Below, in pieces: positions 1 to 8,201 of a stretch of DNA of 64,000 nt. Each line of letters starts with the position of its first letter. The stretch's first letter is position 1. Source of the DNA: Polaromonas sp. (GTDB lineage: Bacteria > Pseudomonadota > Gammaproteobacteria > Burkholderiales > Burkholderiaceae_C); NCBI RefSeq assembly GCF_029945685.1, contig NZ_JAQSDA010000027.1:372001-436000 (forward strand), read 5' to 3'. The translations under genes were made by a program, and so were the position numbers. The notes under the pieces were generated by a model. It searched no databases. It worked only from the letters and a program-made list of their open reading frames with translations, and had not been told where the DNA came from.

Positions 1-411
1 TCCGCCCTCTCGAAAAAAGCCGTGCGCAGCGCCATTGACCTGGCCAGCGCCGTTGGCGCGGACCTGGTCGCGCTGTATGTGGTGCCGCGTTATCCGGTCA
101 GCTATTTTGAAGGCGGGATCACGATTTCGTCGCAGGACGTGGCGCGCACCGAGAAACAATGGGCCGACAAGGGCCAGGCTGTGGTGGATGCCGTTCAGTT
201 GCAGGCGCAGGGCGAAGGCCTCAAGGCCAAGGCCGTCATTGCGCGCTCCGACCTGGTGGCCGAGTCCATCATCTCGGCCGTGAAAAAACACAAATGCGAC
301 CTTGTCGTCATGGCCTCGCATGGCCGCAAGGGGATCAAGCGCGTCCTGCTGGGCAGCGAAACCCAGCATGTGCTGACACACAGCAGCGTGCCGGTTCTGG
401 TGTTGCGCTAA
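1..411 (+). CDS. Universal stress protein UspA family, 5'-truncated by window edge
   Basis: The reading frame is open from the first base, so the true start lies upstream; 136 codons are visible. UspA proteins are small cytoplasmic nucleotide-binding proteins induced by stress. The C-terminal ATP-binding signature is present as A-S-H-G, nine residues, then G-S (the first Gly of the usual G-2X-G-9X-G-S is Ala), followed by the typical end SSVPVLVL. The next gene, 44 bases downstream on the same strand, is a second, diverged UspA protein, so the two are probably co-transcribed. The family is secure; the specific stress role cannot be read from sequence. Confidence 0.9.
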   Translation, partial: SALSKKAVRSAIDLASAVGADLVALYVVPRYPVSYFEGGITISSQDVARTEKQWADKGQAVVDAVQLQAQGEGLKAKAVIARSDLVAESIISAVKKHKCDLVVMASHGRKGIKRVLLGSETQHVLTHSSVPVLVLR

Positions 412-455
412 ACTGATTTCTCAACACCGGTACTTACCCAGCACAAGGAGAAACA

Positions 456-878
456 ATGAAGGTCCTGTTCGCCGCTGATGGCAGCAAATACACCAAGAAG
501 GCCCTGGCCTTTCTCGTCACGCACGAAAGCCTGGCCGGCCCCGAGGATGAAGTGGTGGTGCTCAACGTGCAGCCGCCTGTTCCTCCGCGGGTCAAGGGCA
601 TGGTGGGTGCAAGCACCGTCAACGCCTACTATGAGGACGAGGCCAAGAAAGTGCTGGACCCGATCGGGCGTTTCCTCAAGCGGCACAAGCTGCAATACCG
701 CACCATCTGGGTCGCAGGATCACCAGCGACAGAAGTGGCGCGCGCCTCCAAGCGCGAAAAGGCCCACATGATTGTCATGGGGACCCACGGTCACGGCATC
801 CTCGGCCGGGCCGTCATGGGCAGCGTGGCCCAGCGGGTGGTGACAGACTCGGAAATTCCGGTACTGCTGGTTAAATAG
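456..878 (+). CDS. Universal stress protein UspA family
   Basis: A 140-residue single-domain UspA protein. The start is supported by an AAGGAG ribosome binding site seven bases upstream. The N-terminus (KVLFAADGS) is the usual first strand with the conserved Asp, and the nucleotide-binding motif G-T-H-G, nine residues, G-S is complete near residues 108-122, so ATP-binding type is likely. It follows another usp gene on the same strand and is followed by a strong intrinsic terminator, which closes this short operon. Function beyond general stress tolerance is not inferable. Confidence 0.92.
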   Translation: MKVLFAADGSKYTKKALAFLVTHESLAGPEDEVVVLNVQPPVPPRVKGMVGASTVNAYYEDEAKKVLDPIGRFLKRHKLQYRTIWVAGSPATEVARASKREKAHMIVMGTHGHGILGRAVMGSVAQRVVTDSEIPVLLVK

Positions 879-918
879 ACGGCAGCACACCAGGCCTCAA
901 CCTCAACCGCCATCCCAC

Positions 919-947
919 AAAAAAAGCTGGCAGCGCCAGCTTTTTTT
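919..947. terminator. Bidirectional intrinsic terminator between usp and dcd
   Basis: A perfect inverted repeat, A-tract plus GCTGGC paired with GCCAGC plus a T-tract, with a 3-base loop. Runs of seven A and seven T flank the GC stem, so it can act in both directions. It sits between the convergent usp (plus) and dcd (minus) genes. Confidence 0.85.
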
Positions 948-1061
948 CATTGAAGCAAGCGTCTCGACACCCCCGTTTGGCAGGCCTTCCACGTCCGCCC
1001 TCCGGTCAAACGTGAGAAGTTTTCCCATCACCACCTGCATCCACATCGAACAGGTTTAAAG

Positions 1062-1634
1062 CTAGGCCTTGGGCAGGGTCACCCCGACCTGGCCCTGGTA
1101 CTTGCCGCCGCGGTCCTTGTAGCTGACTTCGCAGACGTCGTCGGGATCGCTCTCGAAGAACAACACCTGCGCGCAGCCTTCACCGGCGTAAATCCTCGCG
1201 GGCAGCGGCGTGGTGTTGGAGAACTCCAGCGTCACATAACCTTCCCATTCGGGCTCGAACGGCGTGACGTTGACGATAATGCCGCAGCGCGCGTAGGTGC
1301 TTTTGCCCAGGCAGATGGTCAGCACGTTGCGCGGGATGCGAAAGTACTCCAGCGTGCGGGCCAGCGCAAAGCTGTTGGGCGGGATGATGCAGCTGTCGCC
1401 ATGGAAGTCGACAAAACTCTTTTCATCGAAGTTTTTCGGATCAACCACCGTGCTGTGGATGTTGGTGAACACCTTGAACTCGGGCGCACAGCGGATGTCG
1501 TAGCCGTAGCTGCTGGTGCCGTAGCTGATGATCTTCCTGCCTTCGCTTTCGCGGATCTGGCCCGGCTCGAAGGGTTCGATCATCCCGGTCGTTTCCGCCA
1601 TGCGGCGTATCCATTTGTCGCTTTTGATGCTCAT
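1062..1634 (-). CDS. dcd: dCTP deaminase
   Basis: Deaminates dCTP to dUTP, feeding dTMP synthesis; a cytoplasmic homotrimer of the dUTPase fold. The product starting MSIKSDKWI is 190 residues, the usual Dcd length. A longer in-frame start nine codons upstream exists, but MSIKSDKWIRRMAE is the family N-terminus and has AGGAA upstream. Conserved blocks include SYGYDIRCAPEF, the nucleotide-binding GKSTYARCGI segment and the catalytic-site strand PFEPEWEGYVTLEFSNTTPLP with its glutamates. It stands alone between a terminator and the guanine deaminase region. Confidence 0.95.
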   Translation of the reverse strand: MSIKSDKWIRRMAETTGMIEPFEPGQIRESEGRKIISYGTSSYGYDIRCAPEFKVFTNIHSTVVDPKNFDEKSFVDFHGDSCIIPPNSFALARTLEYFRIPRNVLTICLGKSTYARCGIIVNVTPFEPEWEGYVTLEFSNTTPLPARIYAGEGCAQVLFFESDPDDVCEVSYKDRGGKYQGQVGVTLPKA

Positions 1635-1701
1635 TCGGAAGGTTCCTCGCTTTGCCGCCAATTGTAGGCAAGCTGCGGCAGGGTCTGGCTGCCACCGGAT
1701 C

Positions 1702-1756
1702 TGCTACTTATTTGATAGCTGCTTGCGCCCGTGAGGAAAGGGTTAGCGGCCTATTT
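1702..1756 (+). repeat. Family-1 interspersed repeat (about 55 bp) at the 3' end of guaD
   Basis: Matches a consensus rebuilt here from copies in this window: TGCTAY, about 8 bases, TAGCTGCTTGCGCCCGT, a short spacer, AAGGGYTNGNGGCC, then ATTT. The last six bases overlap the end of guaD on the other strand and supply its stop codon and the preceding Lys codon. Confidence 0.75.
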
Positions 1757-3073
1757 AGCTGAAAATTCTTCATGATCCGGCCAGGTGGTGCTGGCAGCCT
1801 GCGAAATCACGGTGCGCTCTATCACGCGGTCGTCGCCCAGCACGATCAGCGCAAACAGCAACTCGTCCAGGCTGCCGGCCTGCGCTGTCTTGCGTGCCAA
1901 CAGCGGCGTCGCCTGCGGGTTGAGGACCACGAAATCTGCCTCGCAGCCGGGCAACAGGTTGCCCACCACTCCTTCCAGACCCAGCGCCCGCGCTGCGCCT
2001 GCGGTGTGCTGCCACCAAAGTTGCTGCGGTTTGAGCGACACGCCCGTCTTGGTCTGCCCTTCCCGACCCACGTAATAGGCGGCCAGCATGGTGTGAAAGG
2101 GGCTGAAGCTGGTGCCACCACCGACGTCGCTGGCCAGTCCGTACAGGAAACCCGTCCGGTCGGCGGCGGCGTAGTCAAAAAAACCACTGCCCAGGAACAG
2201 GTTGCTGGTCGGGCTGACGGCCGCGGCCGTGCCGGTGCCGCGCATCAGCGCGCGGTCTTCGTCGTCGATGTGGATGCAGTGGGCATACACGGCACGTGGA
2301 CGCAGCAGGCCGAACTGTTCATACACGCTGAGGTAGCTGCGCGCCTGCGGATAGAGCTCGCGCACCCAGGCGACCTCGTCCCTGTTCTCCGCCACATGCG
2401 ACTGGATCCACACGTCGGCATAACGCGCGGCCAGCTCGCCGGCGCCGCGCAGCTGCGCTTCGCTGCAACTGGGCACGAAACGCGGCGTGATCGCGTAACC
2501 GAGCCGGTCCACGCCATGCCAGCGCGTGATCAGCGCCTCGGTGTCGATCAGGCTTTGTTCGGTGGCATCGCGCACGCCATCGGGCGCGTTCTGGTCCATC
2601 AATACCTTGCCGGCAATCAATCGCAGGCTGCGGCGCTGCGCCTCGCCGAGCAGGGCATCCACCGACTCGGGATGCGAGGTGGCAAAGGCCAGCGCCGTGG
2701 TGACGCCGTGGCGCAGCAGCTCCGCTATGAAAAAAGTAGCTGCTTCGGCACTGTAGGCGGGGTCGGTGAAGCGTTTTTCATGCGGAAAAGTGTAATTTTC
2801 CAGCCACGGCAGCAGGCCTTCGGCGGGCGAGCCGATCACGTCGAGCTGCGGGTAGTGGATATGCATGTCCACAAAACCCGGCGCGATGATGCGGCCGGGC
2901 AGGTGGGTGACCTCAAGACCGGGAAAACGCGGCGCCAGCGCACTGTAGCTGCCCACCGCCTGAACGACCTGCCGGCCGCCAGCGTCCGGTCCGACCACCA
3001 GCAGGCCGTCGGTTTCCAGCACAGCCTGCGCCGGCTCGGGAAAATAAAGAAGGGAGGCGCGCCAGGCTTTCAT
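1751..3073 (-). CDS. guaD: Guanine deaminase
   Basis: Hydrolyses guanine to xanthine and ammonia, the entry of guanine into the xanthine-urate route encoded elsewhere in the window. The 440-residue length fits bacterial GuaD. Amidohydrolase metal sites are visible: GFVDMHIHYPQ near residue 70, ESHVAEN-type region (QSHVAENRDEV) in the middle, AHCIHIDD, and the late LASDVGGGTSFS carrying the metal-binding Asp. It lies directly downstream of a BMP-type receptor on the same strand with a 55-base gap, suggesting coupling of purine uptake and deamination. Its stop codon lies inside an interspersed repeat, so the native C-terminus may once have differed. Confidence 0.94.
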   Translation of the reverse strand: MKAWRASLLYFPEPAQAVLETDGLLVVGPDAGGRQVVQAVGSYSALAPRFPGLEVTHLPGRIIAPGFVDMHIHYPQLDVIGSPAEGLLPWLENYTFPHEKRFTDPAYSAEAATFFIAELLRHGVTTALAFATSHPESVDALLGEAQRRSLRLIAGKVLMDQNAPDGVRDATEQSLIDTEALITRWHGVDRLGYAITPRFVPSCSEAQLRGAGELAARYADVWIQSHVAENRDEVAWVRELYPQARSYLSVYEQFGLLRPRAVYAHCIHIDDEDRALMRGTGTAAAVSPTSNLFLGSGFFDYAAADRTGFLYGLASDVGGGTSFSPFHTMLAAYYVGREGQTKTGVSLKPQQLWWQHTAGAARALGLEGVVGNLLPGCEADFVVLNPQATPLLARKTAQAGSLDELLFALIVLGDDRVIERTVISQAASTTWPDHEEFSAK

Positions 3074-3128
3074 TCCTCAAAGCTTAACGCAGCCGCCGGC
3101 CCCGGCGATATGCCGACCCGCATAAGGT

Positions 3129-4211
3129 TTATCTGGCCAGCTTGCCCTGGACGCCCTGCACCAGAAAGTTCATGCCCAGAATCTGCTCGTCCGTCAGCGT
3201 CTGGCCGGCCGCCAGCACTTCGCGGCCCTCGTTGTCCAGCAGCGCAGTGCGCGCCCGGAACGGATGCAGCTTGCCGGCGGCAATGTCCTTTTGCCGCGCC
3301 AGCACCTCGTCAACCACCTTTTTCGGCACTTTCGGGCCGAAGCTGTCGACGCGGATCATGCCGTCCTTGACCCCGCCCCACAGCGCGCCGCTTTTCCAGC
3401 TGCCGTCAAGCACGGCCCGGGCGCGCCGGGTGTAGTAGTCGCCCCACTGATGTGTCACGGCCAGCAGCTGGGCGTCGGGCGCGACCTTGCGCATGTCCGA
3501 GTGGTAGGCAATGGCGAGTTTCCCGCGCTCCTGCGCGGCGCTCATCACCGCCGTGGAGCCGGTGTGAAAGGCCATCACTTCCACGCCCTGGTTGAACAGC
3601 GTCATCGCCGCCTCGCGTTCGCGCGGCGGATCAAACCACGCACCCAGCCAGACCACCTTGACGCTGGCCCGCGGATTGACTGAACGCATGCCCAGCGTGA
3701 AGGCGTTGATGCCCTGGATCACTTCAGGAATCGGAAAACCCGCGACGTAACCGGCGCTGCTGGCCATCCGGCCCGCCGCGATGCCGGCGAGGTAGCGGCC
3801 TTCGTAATACCGCGCATTGGCCACCGCCACGTTCGCTGCCGTCTTGTAACCGGTGATGGATTCGAATTTCACATCCGGAAAGTCCTTCGCCACCTTCAGC
3901 GTCGGCTCCATGTAGCCGAAACTGGGCGTGAAGATGAGCCGGTGGCCCTGACTGGCCAGGTCGCGGATCACGCGTTCGGCATCGGCACCTTCGGGCACGT
4001 TTTCAACATAGGTGGTTTTGACCCGGTCACCCAGCGCCGCCTCGACCGCCTTGCGGGCGTCGTCATGCTGGCGCACCCAGCCGGCATCGGTGATGGGCGC
4101 GACATACACAAAGCCGATCTTCAAAGGCTCCCGGGCGGGGGCCGCGGATTGGGAAAAAACGGGTGAAATAAAACAGGCGGCCGCGAGCGCGGCAGCGAGG
4201 TTTTTATACAT
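3129..4211 (-). CDS. BMP-family periplasmic binding protein (purine/nucleoside receptor-like), orphan
   Basis: A 360-residue PBP1-type receptor of the Bmp/PnrA family, members of which bind purine nucleosides or purines for ABC uptake. The N-terminus (about 20 hydrophobic residues ending VFSQS) looks like an ordinary secretion signal rather than a strong lipobox. The diagnostic IGFVYVAPITDAGW start, DLASQGH..FTPSFGYMEPT and YYEGRYLAGIAAGRMA blocks are present. It is a clear paralogue of the BMP lipoprotein at about 7-8 kb but has no permease beside it; it may share that transporter. Downstream lies guaD, which points to guanine or related purines as ligand (inference). Confidence 0.88.
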   Translation of the reverse strand: MYKNLAAALAAACFISPVFSQSAAPAREPLKIGFVYVAPITDAGWVRQHDDARKAVEAALGDRVKTTYVENVPEGADAERVIRDLASQGHRLIFTPSFGYMEPTLKVAKDFPDVKFESITGYKTAANVAVANARYYEGRYLAGIAAGRMASSAGYVAGFPIPEVIQGINAFTLGMRSVNPRASVKVVWLGAWFDPPREREAAMTLFNQGVEVMAFHTGSTAVMSAAQERGKLAIAYHSDMRKVAPDAQLLAVTHQWGDYYTRRARAVLDGSWKSGALWGGVKDGMIRVDSFGPKVPKKVVDEVLARQKDIAAGKLHPFRARTALLDNEGREVLAAGQTLTDEQILGMNFLVQGVQGKLAR

Positions 4212-4341
4212 GGTGGTCCTCTACATGGCCCCGGAAAACAAAAACACCAGCGCGCCGGGACAGCACGCGGGTGAAACGCTATTTTAGCCGCTCAGGCGCT
4301 CAGGCCCCGCAGAGGACCGAAGCATCCACGGAGGTCTTATT

Positions 4342-4433
4342 CAAGCAGGGGCCGCGGAACCGGCTTTGCCGGGCCGCAGGCGCAGCGCCCCCTCGGGGGG
4401 CAGCGAGGACACGAAGTGCCGAGCGTGGGGGCT
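4342..4433 (-). repeat. Family-A interspersed palindromic repeat (about 92 bp)
   Basis: GC-rich element that, read on the minus strand, begins AGCCCCCACGCT and contains CTGCCCCCCGAGGGGGCGC (a hairpin) and GGCAAAGCC, ending CGCGGCCCCTGCTTG. Near-identical to the element at 35453-35544 and related to one inside xdhC. It abuts the stop codon of the small secreted protein gene next to it. Confidence 0.8.
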
Positions 4434-4818
4434 AATAAGCCACGCAGGCAATGTCCCACAACGCGTCCTGGAAGGAGCCCTCCTGCACGGCTTCCCATTG
4501 ACGCGGCAACACGTCCTCGAAAACGGTCTGGCCATGGCCCATGGGCTCGGACAGCAGGGCCACCGAGAGCAGGCGCATGCGCTGGCCCTTGCAGTCGAAT
4601 TCGCTGTGGTGCAGGCGCGAGAAATAGCCCTTTTCGTCGGTGATCTGCACCAGCTGGTAATCCATCAGCCACCACATCCTCACCATGCGGCCCTTGCCGC
4701 GCAGGGTGGTGCGGTCGATGTAGGTGACGACCACCGGATCAATCATGACCGGGGTCCATTGCGCGGCAGCGCCGGCGCTCAGGCACATCAGGGACAGGAC
4801 GGTGATCAGGCGTTTCAT
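4432..4818 (-). CDS. Small secreted protein, surface-adhesin E-like
   Basis: A 128-residue protein with a clear signal peptide (MKRLITVLSLMCLSAGAAA, cleavage before QW). The mature part resembles short beta-rich domains described as surface-adhesin protein E-like: repeated strands around VVVTYIDRTTLRGKGRMVRMW and SEFDCKGQRMRLLS, with one Cys in the middle and one near the C-terminus that could form a disulfide. No enzymatic motif is seen. It is transcribed away from the response regulator gene and is not clearly in an operon. Family assignment is tentative, from general resemblance only. Confidence 0.65.
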   Translation of the reverse strand: MKRLITVLSLMCLSAGAAAQWTPVMIDPVVVTYIDRTTLRGKGRMVRMWWLMDYQLVQITDEKGYFSRLHHSEFDCKGQRMRLLSVALLSEPMGHGQTVFEDVLPRQWEAVQEGSFQDALWDIACVAY

Positions 4819-4991
4819 GGGCGCAGCTCTGGCAGTAGGATGAATCCCGCCGCAATGCGGCAGGTTGTCCGGTCACCACATTAGCACACCGTATCAGCCC
4901 GACCCGTGACCAACCGAGGATAATCGCCTGAAAAACAAGGCTCTCGCAGAAAGGACCGCGGAGGCCACTTTTCCAAAGGAAGCCAGCAACC

Positions 4992-5777
4992 ATGCACGAC
5001 AACGACATTTACACGCTCACCCCCCGGGGCCAGGAGGAACTGCGCGGTGGTGCCACCGCCCTGAACCCGGCTGAAATGGAACTGCTGATCAGGGTCGACG
5101 GATCGCAGACCCTCAGCCAGCTCAGGGCGGGCATGACGACGGATGCCCCAGGCATGTTCACTGCAGCGTTCATGGCGTTGCGGGACAAGGGACTGGTCAC
5201 GCTGGCAGAGGTCGACCCCTTTACCGAGCAGTTCACCGCCCGGATGACTGACTTCGCGGTGACCCAGGCCGAATCAGAAGCCGACTCCGGGGCCGCATCC
5301 CTCAAGAAAGCCGGCTATTACGTCAGGATCGCGCGACCCCGCGGACCGGCTCGCACGCGACAACCCGGCGAAGCCTTGTCCGCCATCGTGGTGGACGATG
5401 AGCCCATGCTCGCCAAATTCATCCAGAGCTACCTGTCTTTCGAAGGTTTCCACGTGCGGCTGGCGAGCAACCGTGCGGAAGTGGTGGCCGAGTTCCGCAA
5501 GCAGCCCGCGCCGGACCTGATTCTTCTGGACGTGATGCTGCCCGACGCCGACGGCTTTGACATCCTGCTCAGGCTGCGCCAGCATCCCGCGCTGAAAGAC
5601 GTGCCGGTCATCATGCTGACCGGCAAGGCCACACGCGAAGCCGTGCTCAAGGGCCTGGCCGGCGGTGCCGATGGCTATGTCACCAAGCCCTTCGAAGCCG
5701 ATGCCCTGATGCTTGTCGTCCGGACCGTGCTGGGCCTTCCCCCGGAATCCAAGGGGCCGGAACTCTCGCTGCTGTAA
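4992..5777 (+). CDS. Single-domain-output response regulator with novel N-terminal region
   Basis: The C-terminal half (about residues 129-250) is a complete receiver domain: acidic pair D135-D136, phospho-acceptor D180 in LILLDVMLP, T210 in MLTGK and K232 in VTKPF. The N-terminal 110 residues contain LTPRGQEELRGG and a segment TLSQLRAG..FMALRDKGLVTL that reads like a small winged-helix or dimerisation module, but I do not recognise it as a known output domain. No histidine kinase gene is adjacent, so the partner is unknown. The start follows AAAGGAAG. Phosphorelay function is well supported; the output is not. Confidence 0.85.
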   Translation: MHDNDIYTLTPRGQEELRGGATALNPAEMELLIRVDGSQTLSQLRAGMTTDAPGMFTAAFMALRDKGLVTLAEVDPFTEQFTARMTDFAVTQAESEADSGAASLKKAGYYVRIARPRGPARTRQPGEALSAIVVDDEPMLAKFIQSYLSFEGFHVRLASNRAEVVAEFRKQPAPDLILLDVMLPDADGFDILLRLRQHPALKDVPVIMLTGKATREAVLKGLAGGADGYVTKPFEADALMLVVRTVLGLPPESKGPELSLL

Positions 5778-5840
5778 GCCGTCCGGAGACGGACCAGGCA
5801 CCCGGCGGCGGCCCTCTCCCCCTCTCACCCTCTTTTCCCT

Positions 5841-6881
5841 CTAGCGAAAAGTCTCGAAACAGGCAGTGAGCCGCTCGATGTGGCCGCGTCTGGCCGCAGC
5901 GTCGGCAAAGCTGGCATCAAAACTGTTGCGCGCCAGCGTCCAGGCGTGCTGCGCATCCATGCCGGTGGCCGCAAAGGTCTGCGTGAAGTTGTCGTTCATG
6001 TAGCCGCCAAAATAGGCCGGGTCGTCGGAGTTGACGGTCGCGGCCAGTCCGGCATCCAGCAACCGGGGCAGGTTGTGCTGTGCCAGGTCCGGAAACACGC
6101 ACAGCTTGAGGTTGGACAGGGGGCACACCGTCAGCGCGATGCGGTCTTTGGCCAGGCGCTGCATCAGCGCGGGGTCCTTGGCCGACTGCACGCCGTGGTC
6201 GATGCGCTCGACCTTGAGCAGGTCGAGGGCGGTCCAGATGTAGGCCGGCGGGCCCTCCTCGCCCGCATGCGCCACCAGGTGCAGGCCGAGTTCGCGGCAG
6301 CGTGCGAACACACGCGCAAACTTCTCGGGCGGGTTGCCGACCTCGCCGGAATCCAGCCCCACGCCGACGATCAGATCACGCCAGGGCAGGGCCTGCTCCA
6401 GCGTCCCGAAAGCGTCCTCCTCGCTGAGATGGCGCAGAAAACACAGAATCAGCGCGGCACTGATGCCGAGCTCGGCCTGCGCATCGACACAGGCGCGGTG
6501 CAGGCCCTTGATGACCGTCTCCATGCTGACACCGCGCGCGGTGTGGGTTTGCGGGTCGAAAAAAATTTCGGTGTGAATCACGTTGTCCTGCGCGGCCCGC
6601 TCCAGGTAAGCCCGCGTCATGTCATAGAAATCCTGCTCGGTGATCAGCACGCTGGCGCCGGCGTAATAGATGTCCAGGAAACTCTGCAGGTTGGTGAAGG
6701 CATAAGCCTCGCGCAAGGTCTCCACGTTTGCATAAGGCAGCGCCATGCCGTTGCGCTTTGCCAGCGCAAAAATCAGCTCGGGTTCGAGCGAGCCTTCAAT
6801 ATGGATGTGCAGCTCGGCCTTGGGCATGACACGCAGCAGCTCAGGCAATCTGTCGGGGGATACGGGTCGAACGGAATTCAT
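5841..6881 (-). CDS. Adenine deaminase (adenosine deaminase family)
   Basis: A 346-residue amidohydrolase of the adenosine/adenine deaminase family. Metal and catalytic motifs are intact: H25 and H27 in KAELHIHIEG, the Glu of HAGEEGPP, and NSDDPAYFGGY. The segment FFDPQTHTARGV and GLDSGEVGNPPEKF resemble the bacterial adenine deaminase branch (the type described in Pseudomonas) more than true adenosine deaminases, so adenine to hypoxanthine is my preferred reaction; automatic annotation may say adenosine deaminase. It is the last gene after the purine ABC/BMP operon, separated from it by an intrinsic stem-loop. The start has GGAGCAGAC upstream. Confidence 0.88.
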   Translation of the reverse strand: MNSVRPVSPDRLPELLRVMPKAELHIHIEGSLEPELIFALAKRNGMALPYANVETLREAYAFTNLQSFLDIYYAGASVLITEQDFYDMTRAYLERAAQDNVIHTEIFFDPQTHTARGVSMETVIKGLHRACVDAQAELGISAALILCFLRHLSEEDAFGTLEQALPWRDLIVGVGLDSGEVGNPPEKFARVFARCRELGLHLVAHAGEEGPPAYIWTALDLLKVERIDHGVQSAKDPALMQRLAKDRIALTVCPLSNLKLCVFPDLAQHNLPRLLDAGLAATVNSDDPAYFGGYMNDNFTQTFAATGMDAQHAWTLARNSFDASFADAAARRGHIERLTACFETFR

Positions 6882-6897
6882 GTCTGCTCCAGAAACG

Positions 6898-6920
6898 AAA
6901 AAAGCTGCCCAAAGGCAGCT
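6898..6920 (-). terminator. Rho-independent terminator or attenuator between bmp and the adenine deaminase gene
   Basis: Read on the minus strand: AGCTGCC, TTTG loop, GGCAGCT, then six T. It follows the bmp gene and ends 17 bases before the deaminase start codon, leaving no room for a separate promoter after it. It may therefore reduce, rather than abolish, read-through. Confidence 0.75.
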
Positions 6921-6924
6921 GGGA

Positions 6925-6963
6925 CCCTCACCCCTGCCCTCTCCCTGGGGAGAGGGAGAGGGA
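6925..6963 (+). repeat. Family-B REP-like palindrome
   Basis: CCCTCACCCCTGCCCTCTCCC followed by GGGGAGAGGGAGAGGG, an inverted repeat of the CCCTCTCCC/GGGAGAGGG type. Related copies lie inside xdhA and iorA and in the 36.15 kb spacer. Confidence 0.7.
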
Positions 6964-6971
6964 GCAAGGCA

Positions 6972-8123
6972 TCAGTTGCCCGGGACTTTGCCTTCCACGC
7001 CCTTGACGTAGGTCTTCAGGCCACCGAGGAACTTGTCGTCGGCCACCGTGTCCTTGGCCACCAGTTCCTTGCCGGTGTTGTCCATGATCGGGCCTTTCCA
7101 GATGGAGAAGCTGCCGTCCTTGAGACCGGCCTTGATCTCGTCGATGCGCTTCTTGGTGTCATCGGGCACATCGGCGGCAATCGACACCATGTCGATGGCG
7201 CCTTCCTTGACGCCCCACCAGGCCTGGCCGGTCGCCCACTTGCCTTCAAGCGCTTCCCGGACGGCCTTGACGTAGTAAGGGCCCCAGTTGATCACGGCCG
7301 AACCGAGGTGAGCCTTGGGGCCGTAGGCGGTCATGTCCGAATCCCAGCCAAAGGCGCGCTTGTTCATCTTTTCTGCGGTCTGCAGCACGGCCGACGAGTC
7401 GGTGTTCTGGAACAGCACATCGGCGCCGCCGTTGATCAGCGCAGTGGCAGCTTCGGTTTCCTTCGGCGGGTTGAACCACTCGTTGACCCAGACCACCTTG
7501 GTCTTGACCTTGGGGTTGACCGACTGCGCGCCCAGCGTGAAGCTGTTGATGTTGCGCACGACCTCAGGAATCGGCACCGAGCCGACCACGCCCAGCGTGC
7601 CGGTCTTGCTCATCTTGCCGGCGATCACGCCGGCCATGTAGGCACCTTCGTAGGTGCGGCTGTCATAGGTGCGCAGGTTGTCGGCGGTCTTGTAACCGGT
7701 AGCGTGTTCGAACTTCACGTCCTTGAAGTCGGCCGCGACCTTGAGCATGGGCTCCATGTAACCGAAGGTGGTGCCGAAGACCAGCTTGTTGCCCTGGCTG
7801 GCCATGTCCCGGATGACGCGCTCGGCATCGGCCGACTCGGGGACCTTCTCGACGAAGCTGGTGACCACCTTGTCGCCAAATTCCTTCTCGATCGCCTTGC
7901 GGCCGTTGTCGTGCGCAAAGGTCCAGCCACCGTCGCCAACCGGGCCGACGTAGGCAAAGGCGATTTTCAAAGGCTCCACCTTGGCCGGAGCCGGCGTTGC
8001 CACAGGCGCAGGGGCCGGTGCAGGTGCGGGCTCTTCCTTTTTGCCGCAACCGATGAGGGCGGCTGAGGCGACTGCGGAAAGGGCAGCCAGCTTGAGCAAT
8101 GAGCGTTTTTGTAGGTCAGTCAT
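6972..8123 (-). CDS. BMP-family lipoprotein, substrate receptor of the purine ABC transporter
   Basis: A 383-residue periplasmic receptor. I chose the start MTDLQKRS because AGGAGATGAC lies just upstream; it gives a lipoprotein signal with lipobox ALIGC (Cys26) followed by an Ala-Pro-rich tether of about 25 residues. The binding domain shows IAFAYVGPVGDGGWTF, DMASQGNKLVFGTTFGYMEP and YEGAYMAGVIAGKM, as in PnrA/BMP receptors. It is the last gene of an operon encoding an ATPase and two permeases, the standard BMP transporter composition. Surrounding genes (adenine deaminase, xdh, guaD) indicate a purine base or nucleoside ligand. Its 5' leader carries a short GGTTGC tandem run. Confidence 0.92.
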   Translation of the reverse strand: MTDLQKRSLLKLAALSAVASAALIGCGKKEEPAPAPAPAPVATPAPAKVEPLKIAFAYVGPVGDGGWTFAHDNGRKAIEKEFGDKVVTSFVEKVPESADAERVIRDMASQGNKLVFGTTFGYMEPMLKVAADFKDVKFEHATGYKTADNLRTYDSRTYEGAYMAGVIAGKMSKTGTLGVVGSVPIPEVVRNINSFTLGAQSVNPKVKTKVVWVNEWFNPPKETEAATALINGGADVLFQNTDSSAVLQTAEKMNKRAFGWDSDMTAYGPKAHLGSAVINWGPYYVKAVREALEGKWATGQAWWGVKEGAIDMVSIAADVPDDTKKRIDEIKAGLKDGSFSIWKGPIMDNTGKELVAKDTVADDKFLGGLKTYVKGVEGKVPGN

Positions 8124-8201
8124 GTCATCTCCTGTAAGGACGGTTGCGGTTGCGGTTAACGGTTGGCGAGGCGGCAAACCCCCGATTATGGGCCGGGAAC
8201 A

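Noticed and set aside
2724..2750. GCTATGAAAAAAGTAGCTGC, a near-match to the family-1 repeat core inside guaD
   Set aside because: The protein segment there (AEAATFFIAELLRHG) is conserved in guanine deaminases, and the second half of the repeat is missing, so similarity is probably chance.
5880..8066. A 728-codon plus-strand frame opposite the deaminase and bmp genes
   Set aside because: Spans two well-supported minus-strand genes and their terminator; no recognisable domain.
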